Positions 38,124 to 46,197 of a stretch of DNA of 64,000 nucleotides are shown here, piece by piece. The stretch is from a bacterium (GTDB lineage Bacteria; Orphanbacterota; Orphanbacteria; Orphanbacterales; Orphanbacteraceae). A model generated the notes under the pieces. That model saw only the letters and a list, made by a program, of their open reading frames with translations, did no database searches and was not told the DNA's origin. The stretch is taken from assembly GCA_025782575.1 (NCBI GenBank), contig JALGYY010000017.1, forward strand, positions 932,857 through 996,856, written 5' to 3'. Numbering within the stretch: the first letter of the stretch is position 1; every line of letters starts with the position of its first letter. Both the position numbers and the translations under genes were made by a program.

Positions 38124-39275
38124 TTATTGATCCTTGTAGAACGACATGAGGAGCTCCGCCACCTCAGGACGAGTGAACTCGGGCGGAGGCATCTTGCCCT
38201 CGGCCAGCATGGCCCGTACTTTCGTCCCGCTCAGGAACACATGATCTTCCGATCCGTGTGAGCAGGTCTTCGACGATGCCATATTGCCGCATTTCTTACA
38301 GAAGAACGAGTGATCAAAAAACATCGGCGTAATATCGATTTCGTAGCGATCGAATTCGGCGAAGATATAGTGCGCGTCGTACGTGCCGTAGTAGCTCCCT
38401 ACGCCGGCGTGGTCACGGCCCACGATGAAGTGGGAGCATCCGTAGTTCTTGCGGACCAATGCATGAAATACCGCTTCCCTCGGGCCGGCATACCGCATCG
38501 CGGCCGGAAAGATGGAAAGGGCGGTCCTGGTGGACGGATAGTAATTCTCGAACAGGATCTTGTAGCACTCCATCCGGATCTCAGCCGGGATGTCCCCCTT
38601 CTGAGTCTCACCGACCAGCGGGTGAACGAGCAGCCCGTCCACGATCTCGAGGGCGCACTTCTGCAGGTACTCATGAGCCCTGTGGATCGGATTGCGGGTC
38701 TGGAAGGCGACAATCGTCTCCCACCCTTTGGCCTTGAACAGAACGCGCGTCTCTTTGGGATCGAGCCGGAAATTCTCAAATCGATTGTGCTGGGGCCGCT
38801 TGAGAAGCGAGATCGTGCCGCCAAGGTACGTGCCTATGATCGTGTCGAGATAGCGAACGCCCGGATGAGCATCATCGTTCGTCAGGAGTACTTTGGAGGC
38901 CTCCTGCTGCTTGTCGACTCCGTATTTCTCCTCGAGGTCCATCACGGCGAGAATTTCACCATCCGATTCGACGAGGGCGATCTGATTCCCCTCGACGAAC
39001 TCATCGCCGTCACCCTCTTTCACCGCAAGCACCACCGGAATCGTCCAGGGGAGCCCTTTGGCAAGACGTTTGAGGTCGAGCACGGAAAGATAGTCTTCCC
39101 GGCCCATGAAGCCTTCCAGGGGGCTCATGGCCCCGATGGCGATCATCTCGAGATCGGCGGTCTCCCGATCGTTCAGCGTGAGCTTCGGGAGAGAAGGAGC
39201 GAGGGATTCCAGCTGTTCGCGCTCCTTGCCCTCCGCGATGCGGTTGATCAGTTTTCCGCCGTGTGCCTTGATCAT
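38124..39275 (-). CDS. sat: Sulfate adenylyltransferase (ATP sulfurylase)
   Basis: 383-aa ATP sulfurylase of the Sat type, which makes APS and pyrophosphate from ATP and sulfate. Active-site blocks are complete: QTRNP at 192-196, HRAH at 198-201, and GRDHAGVGSYYGTYDAHYIF. A CKKCG...C.H cluster near residue 330 suggests a structural zinc. No C-terminal kinase domain is fused; APS kinase is a separate gene downstream. No aprAB or dsr genes are present, so an assimilatory or PAPS-forming role is more likely than dissimilatory sulfur respiration. It starts 32 bp after the RHH gene with an AAAGGA ribosome site. Confidence 0.95.
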   Translation of the reverse strand: MIKAHGGKLINRIAEGKEREQLESLAPSLPKLTLNDRETADLEMIAIGAMSPLEGFMGREDYLSVLDLKRLAKGLPWTIPVVLAVKEGDGDEFVEGNQIALVESDGEILAVMDLEEKYGVDKQQEASKVLLTNDDAHPGVRYLDTIIGTYLGGTISLLKRPQHNRFENFRLDPKETRVLFKAKGWETIVAFQTRNPIHRAHEYLQKCALEIVDGLLVHPLVGETQKGDIPAEIRMECYKILFENYYPSTRTALSIFPAAMRYAGPREAVFHALVRKNYGCSHFIVGRDHAGVGSYYGTYDAHYIFAEFDRYEIDITPMFFDHSFFCKKCGNMASSKTCSHGSEDHVFLSGTKVRAMLAEGKMPPPEFTRPEVAELLMSFYKDQ

Positions 39276-39307
39276 GATGTCCTTTCCATCGCCCGGATTT
39301 GCGGGCT

Positions 39308-39532
39308 TTATTCCAGGTAACCCAGGTTCTTCAGTTTCTGACGGATGCCGCTCAACTCCTCCTGCGAAAAGGTATCGTTGTTCGTTTCCGCCGCCGCCGT
39401 CGCCCCCACCAGATCGCGGAGGACGTAGACTATGAAATCGGTAGGCGAGCTAAACCCTGATTCTTCAATGATTTCTGCGATCCTCCGGTAAAGGGGGCGC
39501 GGAATCTTGATGGTGACCCGGTTCTCTTTCAT
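39308..39532 (-). CDS. Ribbon-helix-helix (CopG-like) protein with C-terminal LGY tail, first gene of sat operon
   Basis: 74-aa protein. Residues 5-45 (RVTIKIPRPLYRRIAEIIEE, then FSSPTDFIVYVLRDL) show a clear RHH pattern: basic beta strand, two helices with a Ser-Pro/Thr cap. RHH proteins act as dimers and usually repress their own operon. The tail after a flexible linker ends IRQKLKNLGYLE, matching APS kinase and the other small RHH protein. An 11-bp tandem repeat directly upstream (39540-39583) is a plausible binding site, so autoregulation of the sat operon is likely. It is the first gene of the unit. Confidence 0.78.
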   Translation of the reverse strand: MKENRVTIKIPRPLYRRIAEIIEESGFSSPTDFIVYVLRDLVGATAAAETNNDTFSQEELSGIRQKLKNLGYLE

Positions 39533-39539
39533 CCGACCT

Positions 39540-39583
39540 TGGCTCCAGTAAGACTCTAATCAGACTCTAATCGCACTCCAATA
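39540..39583 (-). promoter_or_regulatory. 11-bp tandem-repeat array, candidate operator of the sat operon
   Basis: Two perfect 11-bp copies (plus-strand AGACTCTAATC at 39551-39561 and 39562-39572) are flanked on each side by a degenerate copy (39540-39550 and 39573-39583) sharing the CTC-x-A-x-T core in the same phase. The 11-bp period places each copy on about the same face of DNA, as expected for cooperative binding by RHH dimers. It lies 8-51 bp upstream of the RHH start codon. No convincing -10/-35 pair was found in the 114-bp gap. Confidence 0.5.
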
Positions 39584-39646
39584 TGACTACCACAAGGCTC
39601 AGATCATAGCCATATGCCGCGCCCCTGTCAATTCAGAATTTGGAAT

Positions 39647-41500
39647 TCAGCGAATGGGGGGAAGGAGAATCGTAACGGGGGAGTCCTCATCATGCTGGTA
39701 GATCGTCCGCCAGGATTCCAATTCGGCCTGGATGGCGCTGCTCTTGTAGAAGACCATCTGGGTAAAGTCGTCGAGCACGACCGCCCCCGGGGGGTTGTTC
39801 CGAAAATAGTCGTAGGTAAAATCGGCCCACTCGCCATCCACTTCCTCTCGAAAAGACCCGAGCGGATGGTTCAGCCTCAGAAAGGGCATTCTCCCGGCCG
39901 CGTAGGACCAGATCATCCCGCCTGACATGACTTCCTCGTCCGGTTCCGTCTGCGCCTTGATGATCTCCACCACCTCCCGTACCAGATCCGGATGCCACGG
40001 TGCCTGGTAGCTGACTCCCCCTTTAGTCATGGTGGTATTGGCTGAGAAGATTAAGCCGAACAGAGTTACGCCCACCAGCATCCGGCCGGCGATCGCTTCC
40101 CTGGCAGCGTAGAGGGAAAGCACCGTTGCCATGATAAACAGGGCGAGTCCCACGAGTAAGGTCTGGGCAGGACTGATCCCGCTAAGGGGCGCCCCGGCGC
40201 GTCGGAGTGCGAACAACAGAAGAAGCAGCCCGGTACCGAGGACGAGCGAGATGGTCCCGTGCCGGCGCATGGCGAAGGGCGCAGCCAACAGGACCAGCAT
40301 GATGAAGGCCGCCCCACCCGCCAGTGTCAGGCTCTCAATCCAGACAGGCATCCGGTCGGAAATGGTAAGAACACCCCCTGCCAGCAGAATGGCGGCGACC
40401 CCTGCGTGGAGCCAGCCGAAACTGCATTGCCTGCCTGCGGCCGCGAGACCGGCACCGCCAATAATTGCGAGGAGTGGTTCGAATTCGCGGGCATATCCGG
40501 GAAAGAATCCGCGAGCGTACATCCAGTAACCATAGAATGCCGCGAGCGTCATAATACTGATCAGCAGCATTCGCAAGACGCGTTTCGAAGTCTCGCCTGT
40601 CTTGATTCCCAGACGGGTAATCGCGGTAACGGCCGCTACCAGGATGAGGGGCATGATCATCTTGAAAGTAACCGCAAGATAGAGACCGCTGCTCGGCCTC
40701 CCCAGTGTCTCGATCACTTCGGTACCGGCAGCTGAAACATCCTGGGTGGTTTGGGAGAGCGCCGCTCCCAGAAAGCCTTCAACCGCCTCGAGACCAAGGG
40801 CGATCGGATTCAGCCTGTTGTGCCACATCGCTTCGAAGCTCAGCCAGCGGCCGAAGTATGCGAACACGAGAACCACGATGGCGAGAAACCCGCAGACGAG
40901 CGGCCCGCCGAGCCTGAGAACGCCCCCTCTTTTGCGCTCGAAGACAATAAGATAGATCATGAGGGCCAGAGCGACGGCAAGAGCGGATTCACGCACATAG
41001 AATCCGCAGGCGAGAAGTACTCCGGCAGCGAGATAGGTCCTGCTCGTAGCCGACGTTGCCGCCAGAACGGCAGCGAGGGTCAGGCACATGACGATCGGCT
41101 GGGTCTGGACCGCTGTCGAATAGTGGACGGTGAGGGACGAGAATAGAAACAGCCCGGCTGCCACCGGGCCGGCGGGGGGACCACCGATCATGCGGGCGGC
41201 CCGGGAGACCAGAATCGCTGTGGTCAGCGTGAACAGCATCGATACGATTCGGCCGGATGTGAGCGTCTGTCCCAGAACCGCCTGGAACAGAGCGTGTATG
41301 TAACAATAGAGAGGTTGTCTCGAACCGTAGTCGACGAACGGCACTTCCCCGAAGAGGATCCTTTTGGCGCTCATGAGATGAGCCCCTTCATCGGGAGAGA
41401 TCCACCGATGGGGGATCAACCAGACATAAAGCGCTATGGCGATGGAAAATATTGCCCCGTAGGCCGCCCAATAGGAATAGTTTTGTTTCTGTTCGCCCAT
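39647..41500 (-). CDS. GT39/ArnT-like polytopic glycosyltransferase family protein
   Basis: 617-aa membrane protein with about twelve TM helices. The first periplasmic loop holds ISPDEGAHLMSAKRIL, matching the acidic D-E motif of PMT/ArnT-type enzymes that transfer sugars from lipid carriers, followed by SRQPLYCYIH. A hydrophilic C-terminal portion (DEEVMSGGMIW..., ending ILLPPIR) would lie in the periplasm. ATG 41500 is chosen over a start 13 codons upstream because GGGGCG lies directly before it and the TM segment then starts normally. It is upstream of the sat operon on the same strand with a 114-bp gap. Donor and acceptor are unknown. Confidence 0.78.
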   Translation of the reverse strand: MGEQKQNYSYWAAYGAIFSIAIALYVWLIPHRWISPDEGAHLMSAKRILFGEVPFVDYGSRQPLYCYIHALFQAVLGQTLTSGRIVSMLFTLTTAILVSRAARMIGGPPAGPVAAGLFLFSSLTVHYSTAVQTQPIVMCLTLAAVLAATSATSRTYLAAGVLLACGFYVRESALAVALALMIYLIVFERKRGGVLRLGGPLVCGFLAIVVLVFAYFGRWLSFEAMWHNRLNPIALGLEAVEGFLGAALSQTTQDVSAAGTEVIETLGRPSSGLYLAVTFKMIMPLILVAAVTAITRLGIKTGETSKRVLRMLLISIMTLAAFYGYWMYARGFFPGYAREFEPLLAIIGGAGLAAAGRQCSFGWLHAGVAAILLAGGVLTISDRMPVWIESLTLAGGAAFIMLVLLAAPFAMRRHGTISLVLGTGLLLLLFALRRAGAPLSGISPAQTLLVGLALFIMATVLSLYAAREAIAGRMLVGVTLFGLIFSANTTMTKGGVSYQAPWHPDLVREVVEIIKAQTEPDEEVMSGGMIWSYAAGRMPFLRLNHPLGSFREEVDGEWADFTYDYFRNNPPGAVVLDDFTQMVFYKSSAIQAELESWRTIYQHDEDSPVTILLPPIR

Positions 41501-41654
41501 TTCGCCCCTACTGATCCACAAATGACGGCCCGATTGCAACTGGAATAGCTGTTTTCCGCTGATCGGACGGTAGAGGCCTGGAGGTGAGCGACCCCTCCCA
41601 AACCGCTCATGGCCCGTAGCTACCGTTGGGCCATTGACACTCCCCTGCCGAGCC

Positions 41655-41886
41655 CCCGTCCGAAGCCGGGCGATCCTCCTCGCGGGAGAATTAGGGAGAC
41701 GAGGCCGGGCGGGACCTGTTTAATTTAATTATGGGGACACAATACGTAACTCCCCCGCTCCATTCTGGCGGAATTACGTATTGTGTCCCCATAATTAAGT
41801 TAAACGGGCCGAGCGAGCCAGCGAGGGGCGACGACAAGAGTCCCGCAGCGGCTCCTCGGGAGGAGGATCGCCCGGCTACGGACGGG
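41655..41886. repeat. Nested inverted-repeat element (232 bp, MITE/REP-like)
   Basis: Outer arms of 27 bp (41655-41681 and 41860-41886) are reverse complements with one mismatch. Inside them, 32-bp arms (41718-41749 and 41774-41805) are reverse complements with one mismatch around a 24-bp spacer. The inner arms contain GGGGACACAATACG, the core of the palindrome at 28743-28812. The layout resembles a non-autonomous element mobilised by a REP-associated tyrosine transposase. It fills most of the 431-bp gap before the peroxidase gene; the rest of the gap shows nothing else. An open frame running through it from 41731 is an artefact of the repeat. Confidence 0.75.
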
Positions 41887-41931
41887 AGAATTCCCAGCCT
41901 GGGTAGGAGCGGCGAGGGAGGTCAGCTGACG

Positions 41932-43041
41932 ATGAGATCCGAACCATTGAGATCGAGCAGGCGCAATCGTTTCATCTTCGCCCCCCTCGGGCTTCTCGCA
42001 CTCCTCGCCGTTTCGGGTTGCGGGGACGACCAACCGACAGACCCGGGCGACGCCAGCGCTCCGATCGACACATTTCCGCCCCGCGACACGATCACGATCG
42101 AGATCGACGGCCTCCCCCCCATGGCAATCCCCTCGAACAATCCGATTACCGTACAAGGCGTCCGGCTTGGCAGGCGTCTCTTCTACGATCCTATTTTATC
42201 GGGCGACAGCACACTCTCCTGCGGTGGTTGCCATGCCCCCCGGTTCGCGTTCAGCGACAGCTCGAACCGCTTCAGCGAGGGGATCGCCGGTTTATTGGCA
42301 GAGCGAAACACGCCGCCGATAATCAATGCGGGCTGGAGCGCCCAGCTCTTCTGGGATGGAAGGGCTCTTTCACTCGAGGACCAGGCGCGGGAGCCGGTTG
42401 CCGATCCGATCGAGATGAACCTGCCGTGGAATGAGGCGATCTCCCGGCTTCGCACCCACCGGGACTATCCCGCACTCTTCGGGCAGGCGTACGGCACTAC
42501 GGAAATCACGGAGACAAAAGTGGTCCGAGCGATCGCCCAGTTCGAACGGACTCTCATTTCTCTCGATTCAAAGTATGATCGTTTTCTTCGAGATGAAGAG
42601 CCGTTCACGGATTCAGAACGGCAGGGACTCGCACTCTTCTTCAGTGAAAAAGGGGGATGCTTTCATTGTCACGGCGTGAACGATCTGCTGACCGATGATC
42701 TCTTTCATGACATCGCCCTCGACTCGATGCCACCGGACGCCGGAAGATCGGCCGTCACGTCTCTGGAAAGCGACCGAGGCAAATTCAAGACGCCCACGCT
42801 GCGAAATATAGAACTCACCCGACCGTACATGCATGATGGCCGGTTTGATTCGCTCGAAGAGGTTCTCGACCATTACCGGTCGGGTGGGTTCCCTTCACCA
42901 AACGCGGACGCGCTCTTCCCCGTGGGCCGTGGGTTCGATCTCACCGATCAGGAAACGGCTGATCTGATCGCGTTTCTTAAGACGCTCACCGACCTCGGAT
43001 TCGTGCAGAATCCCGACTACGGTCCGCCGGTAAAAGAGTAA
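41932..43041 (+). CDS. Diheme cytochrome c peroxidase / MauG family lipoprotein
   Basis: 369-aa lipoprotein (lipobox AVSGC at residues 26-30) of the bacterial diheme cytochrome c peroxidase/MauG superfamily, which reduces hydrogen peroxide or oxidises protein side chains. Heme motifs are CGGCH (97-101) and CFHCH (243-247); FAFSDSSNRFSEG and PTLRNIELTRPYMHDGRF are typical of the family. ATG 41932 is chosen because GAGG lies upstream and the signal peptide follows; a longer frame would start inside the palindromic element. It converges with the octaheme cytochrome gene, with a hairpin between them. Confidence 0.9.
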   Translation: MRSEPLRSSRRNRFIFAPLGLLALLAVSGCGDDQPTDPGDASAPIDTFPPRDTITIEIDGLPPMAIPSNNPITVQGVRLGRRLFYDPILSGDSTLSCGGCHAPRFAFSDSSNRFSEGIAGLLAERNTPPIINAGWSAQLFWDGRALSLEDQAREPVADPIEMNLPWNEAISRLRTHRDYPALFGQAYGTTEITETKVVRAIAQFERTLISLDSKYDRFLRDEEPFTDSERQGLALFFSEKGGCFHCHGVNDLLTDDLFHDIALDSMPPDAGRSAVTSLESDRGKFKTPTLRNIELTRPYMHDGRFDSLEEVLDHYRSGGFPSPNADALFPVGRGFDLTDQETADLIAFLKTLTDLGFVQNPDYGPPVKE

Positions 43042-43070
43042 CGGCCGCCCGGACAAAAACCGGACGGCCG
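43042..43070. terminator. GC-rich hairpin between convergent cytochrome genes
   Basis: An 11-bp stem (left CGGCCGCCCGG, right CCGGACGGCCG, one mismatch) encloses a short A-rich loop, immediately after the peroxidase stop codon. It sits between two converging genes and may end transcripts from both sides. There is no clear T-tract on either strand, so it is a weak intrinsic terminator at best. Confidence 0.45.
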
Positions 43071-43096
43071 CTCTCGAAATTCAATCAGTGCTCCGA

Positions 43097-44359
43097 TCAA
43101 TTCTCCGCACGGAGCTCCTTATTCATCTGCTTGATATCCGTCAGATCGAGCTGCATCTCATTCCATCCGTACCATAGTGAGTAGTCCGGATTCTGGTGGA
43201 ACGCGCCCTGGAAGAGACGCATCCTGTGCTTCAGATGCATCACGAATAGCCGCTGCTCGATCGGCGTCGGCGCATCGTGGAACGTCAACAGGTCGGGAAA
43301 CGCGTAAGCATAGTTATCCGGCTTCTCCAGAATGCTGTCCTGATAGAGGCCGGCCACAATCCTGATCGCCTCCGCGAATAACTTGTCTCCCTCCCGAATG
43401 ATCCGATCGCCTTTCTCCAGATCGGCCTTAGCATAATTCTCCGAATGGCACTCGGTGCAGGTAGCAAGCATCTTCGCCCGCTCCCTGTCGAAGTCCCCGG
43501 CAGTGAGACGGAGCACGTCGGCACCTGCCATCACGTCGAGCCGTGCCGTCGGTTTCCCATCGGGATCGAGTACGCCGAGGGCCTTCAGAATAGTCACTCG
43601 ATTCGCCCACCATTCCTCATCCTCTCCCGGATAGGGAGCCAGCCCGTCAGTCCGAATACCAAGGAATCCCCAGGCTGTCCGCACCTCATGATTTCCTTCC
43701 TGCATGTGACAGGTCTGGCATGTAGGCGCGGCCGTCCCCTCGGGGAGGACACCGCTCTACACGAGAAGCGCCCGAACGCCGTGTTTCGAAGTGGAGTACA
43801 TCTCCCATTGTGGGTGGTCAAATCCCATGTGGCAGGTCTGGCAAGCCTGCGGCTGACGAGCTTCTTCAGCCGAGAAAAGATGGCGCGTATGACACGCATC
43901 GCATGAAGCAATACCGAAACCGGTTTCGCCCGCGTCTTTCAGCGCCTGAATCTCACCTTCACTCTTGACGCCGATTTTGTGACACCCGCCACACCCTTTC
44001 ATTCCCGATATGAGTTCCATCGGCTTGTAGTGGGTCGTGGGCATCGCATGAAGTACCGCCCACGCAATCGCGTGCTTTCCCTTTCGGAACTGGCCGACCT
44101 GGTCTTCATGGCACTCAGCGCAAACTTCAAGGGTCGGGATCCCCACATTGGCGACGTCCTCTGCAGTCTTATGATCGTCGCCATGGCATTCATTGCAGCC
44201 GATCTCATTTTCGGCATGAGCGCTCAGTTCCCAGTCACCCACAATTCCGGGAGTGAGATCGCGATGACATTCGATACAGGAGTCATCTGCATTGGAAAAA
44301 GATGGATAAAAGAGGAACAGTAAGAGGGTGAGCACGGCAACAGGGGAACCATACTTCAT
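43097..44359 (-). pseudogene. Octaheme HAO-like cytochrome c, interrupted by one in-frame TAG
   Basis: A 420-codon frame that encodes a secreted multiheme cytochrome resembling the hydroxylamine oxidoreductase family. Signal peptide MKYGSPVAVLTLLLFLFYPS is followed by CxxCH motifs at 28, 55, 80, 123, 153 and 173. A single TAG at codon 201 (43759-43757) comes next, and then two more CxxCH motifs (about 214 and CTECH) in the same frame. Similarity continues straight across the stop (KHGVRALLV | SGVLPEGT), so only one base need change; CAG is the simplest ancestor. Either a recent nonsense mutation, a sequencing error or readthrough. GAGGAG precedes ATG 44359. TAG ends other genes here, so recoding is unlikely. 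Confidence 0.8.
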
Positions 44360-44568
44360 GATAGCGCTCCTCGTCTTGTGCCGGTCGGATCGGACAGGCC
44401 GGCTCGGAAACACTTGAACCCACACGAAGGTCGTGCGGACCAATTCAACCGATTTTCAGGCCGGGGATGGCTTATCGACGGGCCGAAGACCCTTCAGCAT
44501 CGTAGCGAAGAGGACCATAGGCCGTCCAGATCAAACAGGCGCCCCCACGGGGCGACGAGTCAATTCGC

Positions 44569-44775
44569 TCAGGTGAATCCGCCGCCGGAAGAACATCCTC
44601 CGCCGGGCAGACCGCCGGATGTTCTGCCGGCAGGGGATGCGAATAGAGAAAGGATCCGCTTCCCGACACCCTTCTCGCACGAGGGGCAGGCCTGCTGTTC
44701 ATCTCGCTCCGCAATTGATGTCATTACGTCGAACTGTTCATCACACTTGGAGCACTTGTATTCGAAAATGGGCAT
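44569..44775 (-). CDS. FmdB-family zinc-ribbon protein
   Basis: 68-aa protein. The N-terminus MPIFEYKCSKCDEQFD, the second pair CPSC and the following GKRILSLF are the FmdB zinc ribbon, thought to bind one zinc ion; the Gly-rich C-terminus with a Cys is common in the family. Function of FmdB proteins is poorly known, with regulatory roles proposed. A TATAAT box lies 30 bp upstream and AGGAGA precedes the ATG. It is transcribed in the same direction as the octaheme cytochrome gene 209 bp away; I see nothing in that gap beyond the ribosome site of the cytochrome. Confidence 0.88.
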   Translation of the reverse strand: MPIFEYKCSKCDEQFDVMTSIAERDEQQACPSCEKGVGKRILSLFASPAGRTSGGLPGGGCSSGGGFT

Positions 44776-44804
44776 TAAGCTCTCCTTCGTAGGTTACGAA
44801 TATC

Positions 44805-44810
44805 ATTATA
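44805..44810 (-). promoter_or_regulatory. Candidate -10 box for the FmdB-family gene
   Basis: On the minus strand TATAAT matches the sigma-70 -10 consensus perfectly, 30 bp before the ATG. The best upstream hexamer, TTGACG, is 23 bp away, more than the usual 17, so the -35 is uncertain. Confidence 0.35.
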
Positions 44811-44895
44811 CTAGATACACTCGTGATTCGATACGTCAAGGTGGGGGACGGATCGGAGCATTCGACCATTGCGCACTTGCGCGGGAAGGGGCGAG

Positions 44896-45963
44896 ATGAA
44901 CAATCGGCTTCGAAGCCTTGCCGCGAATCTCTCTCTCCTCGTGGCAAGTCTCGTTTTTTTTCTGGTGCTCGGGGAAATCGCTCTTCAGGTCGGCCTCCCG
45001 ATCTTCAAACCCCGCTTTACCAGGATTGATCCTGTGGTCGGCTGGTTCCACACCCCCTCCGCGAAAAACGATGAAGAAATCGAAGGGCACCAATACTCGC
45101 TGAGCTACAACAGTCATGGTTACCGTCCTCACGAGCACGAATATGCGAAGCCCGCGGGAACCAGGAGGGTGATCGTGCTTGGCGATTCTTTTGTAGACGC
45201 ATCGGAAGTGGGGGACAACGAAACCTTCACATGGCTTCTCCAGGAGGAACTCCCCGGTGTCGAAGTGATCAATCTGGGCGTCTATGGGTACTCCACAGGA
45301 CAGGAGTTGATCACCCTCGAAGATCGGGGCTTCCGATATGATCCCGACCTGGTCCTTCTCGTTACGATGACAAACGATTACGATGACAATCTGCTGAACA
45401 TCGCCTCGTTCGGACCGATTCCCCGTTTTGTATTGGATGGTGATTCAATCGCTCTCGAAAAAACCGGACATGAAAACGCGATGGCTACTTTCCGGAAGAC
45501 CAACTTGCCTCTGCCCGGAATCCGGTTCTTTCACCAGCACAGTCTGCTCTACTATTTCCTGAATCACTATGTCTATCAGCGCCTGGCAGGGGGCAGAATC
45601 GAATCGATTATCGAGGAACAACGACATGCGATCGCCGGAGATGAAAAGCGAGAGCTTTACGCAAGAATCGTATGCCGCATGAGCGACATCTGCGAAGCGA
45701 GAGGAACAGCGCTCCGGGTTTTATTCGTCTATCCCGAGGCTCACCTGGAGGGTGAGATTGACTCCCCGTCACGCCGGGTGATCGAAACCCTCGAGTCCCG
45801 AGGGGTCGCTACTTTCGATCTTCATGGGCCATTACGGGAGCGGCAGCTTTCGAGCGACCCCTCCCTCTACTACGAGCATGACTTCCACTGGAACCGGACA
45901 GGCCACCGTTTTGTGACCGATCTCCTCGCCCGGGAGATCCCGGCGTGGCTTCCCGAAAACTGA
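44896..45963 (+). CDS. Membrane-anchored SGNH/GDSL hydrolase-like protein
   Basis: 355-aa protein with an N-terminal TM helix (LSLLVASLVFFLVLGEIAL) and an external SGNH-type esterase domain: block I VIVLGDSFVD, a Gly in LGVYGYSTGQE, the Asn block VTMTNDYDD and the C-terminal FHWNRTGHRF with Asp/His. Such enzymes add or remove acyl groups on glycans. ATG 44896 is preferred, with GGAAGGGG upstream; an earlier frame start is less likely. It precedes the lyase gene, but a 234-bp gap separates them in which I see no feature. Role in surface-glycan acylation is inference. Confidence 0.75.
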   Translation: MNNRLRSLAANLSLLVASLVFFLVLGEIALQVGLPIFKPRFTRIDPVVGWFHTPSAKNDEEIEGHQYSLSYNSHGYRPHEHEYAKPAGTRRVIVLGDSFVDASEVGDNETFTWLLQEELPGVEVINLGVYGYSTGQELITLEDRGFRYDPDLVLLVTMTNDYDDNLLNIASFGPIPRFVLDGDSIALEKTGHENAMATFRKTNLPLPGIRFFHQHSLLYYFLNHYVYQRLAGGRIESIIEEQRHAIAGDEKRELYARIVCRMSDICEARGTALRVLFVYPEAHLEGEIDSPSRRVIETLESRGVATFDLHGPLRERQLSSDPSLYYEHDFHWNRTGHRFVTDLLAREIPAWLPEN

Positions 45964-46197
45964 TTCGAACGAACCCCGCAGGTCCGGTGTTCAACCTCCT
46001 GGAAGAAGCCCGCGCCGCAACCATTCGCTCCTGTGGTAGGGTGTGTAAGAGGTGTTTGGTTAAGAACTCCTCTATCTTGTTGAATTGAAATGCGATAGAT
46101 ATGGGGCTCCCCCCTCAATCTCGAGCCCATGAGGCCGATAAGTGGCTTAGATGGATCTAGAGATATTCAACTTCTGATTCAAGCGGGAGAAGCGAGA

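Noticed and set aside
38124-39275. Dissimilatory sulfate reduction
   Set aside because: sat is present but no aprAB, qmo or dsr genes are seen, and cysC points to PAPS formation.
30240-39532. Encapsulin or microcompartment cargo explanation for the LGY tail
   Set aside because: No shell-protein gene (encapsulin, BMC-H/P/T) is present in the window, so the analogy cannot be supported here.
41731-41931. N-terminal extension of the diheme peroxidase frame
   Set aside because: It translates through the inverted-repeat element and has no ribosome site; the lipoprotein signal begins at 41932.
43757-43759. Reassignment or programmed decoding of TAG in the octaheme cytochrome
   Set aside because: TAG ends several intact genes in the same window, including one that overlaps the next start, and no recoding element or pylTS-type gene is visible. 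A mutation or sequence error is simpler.
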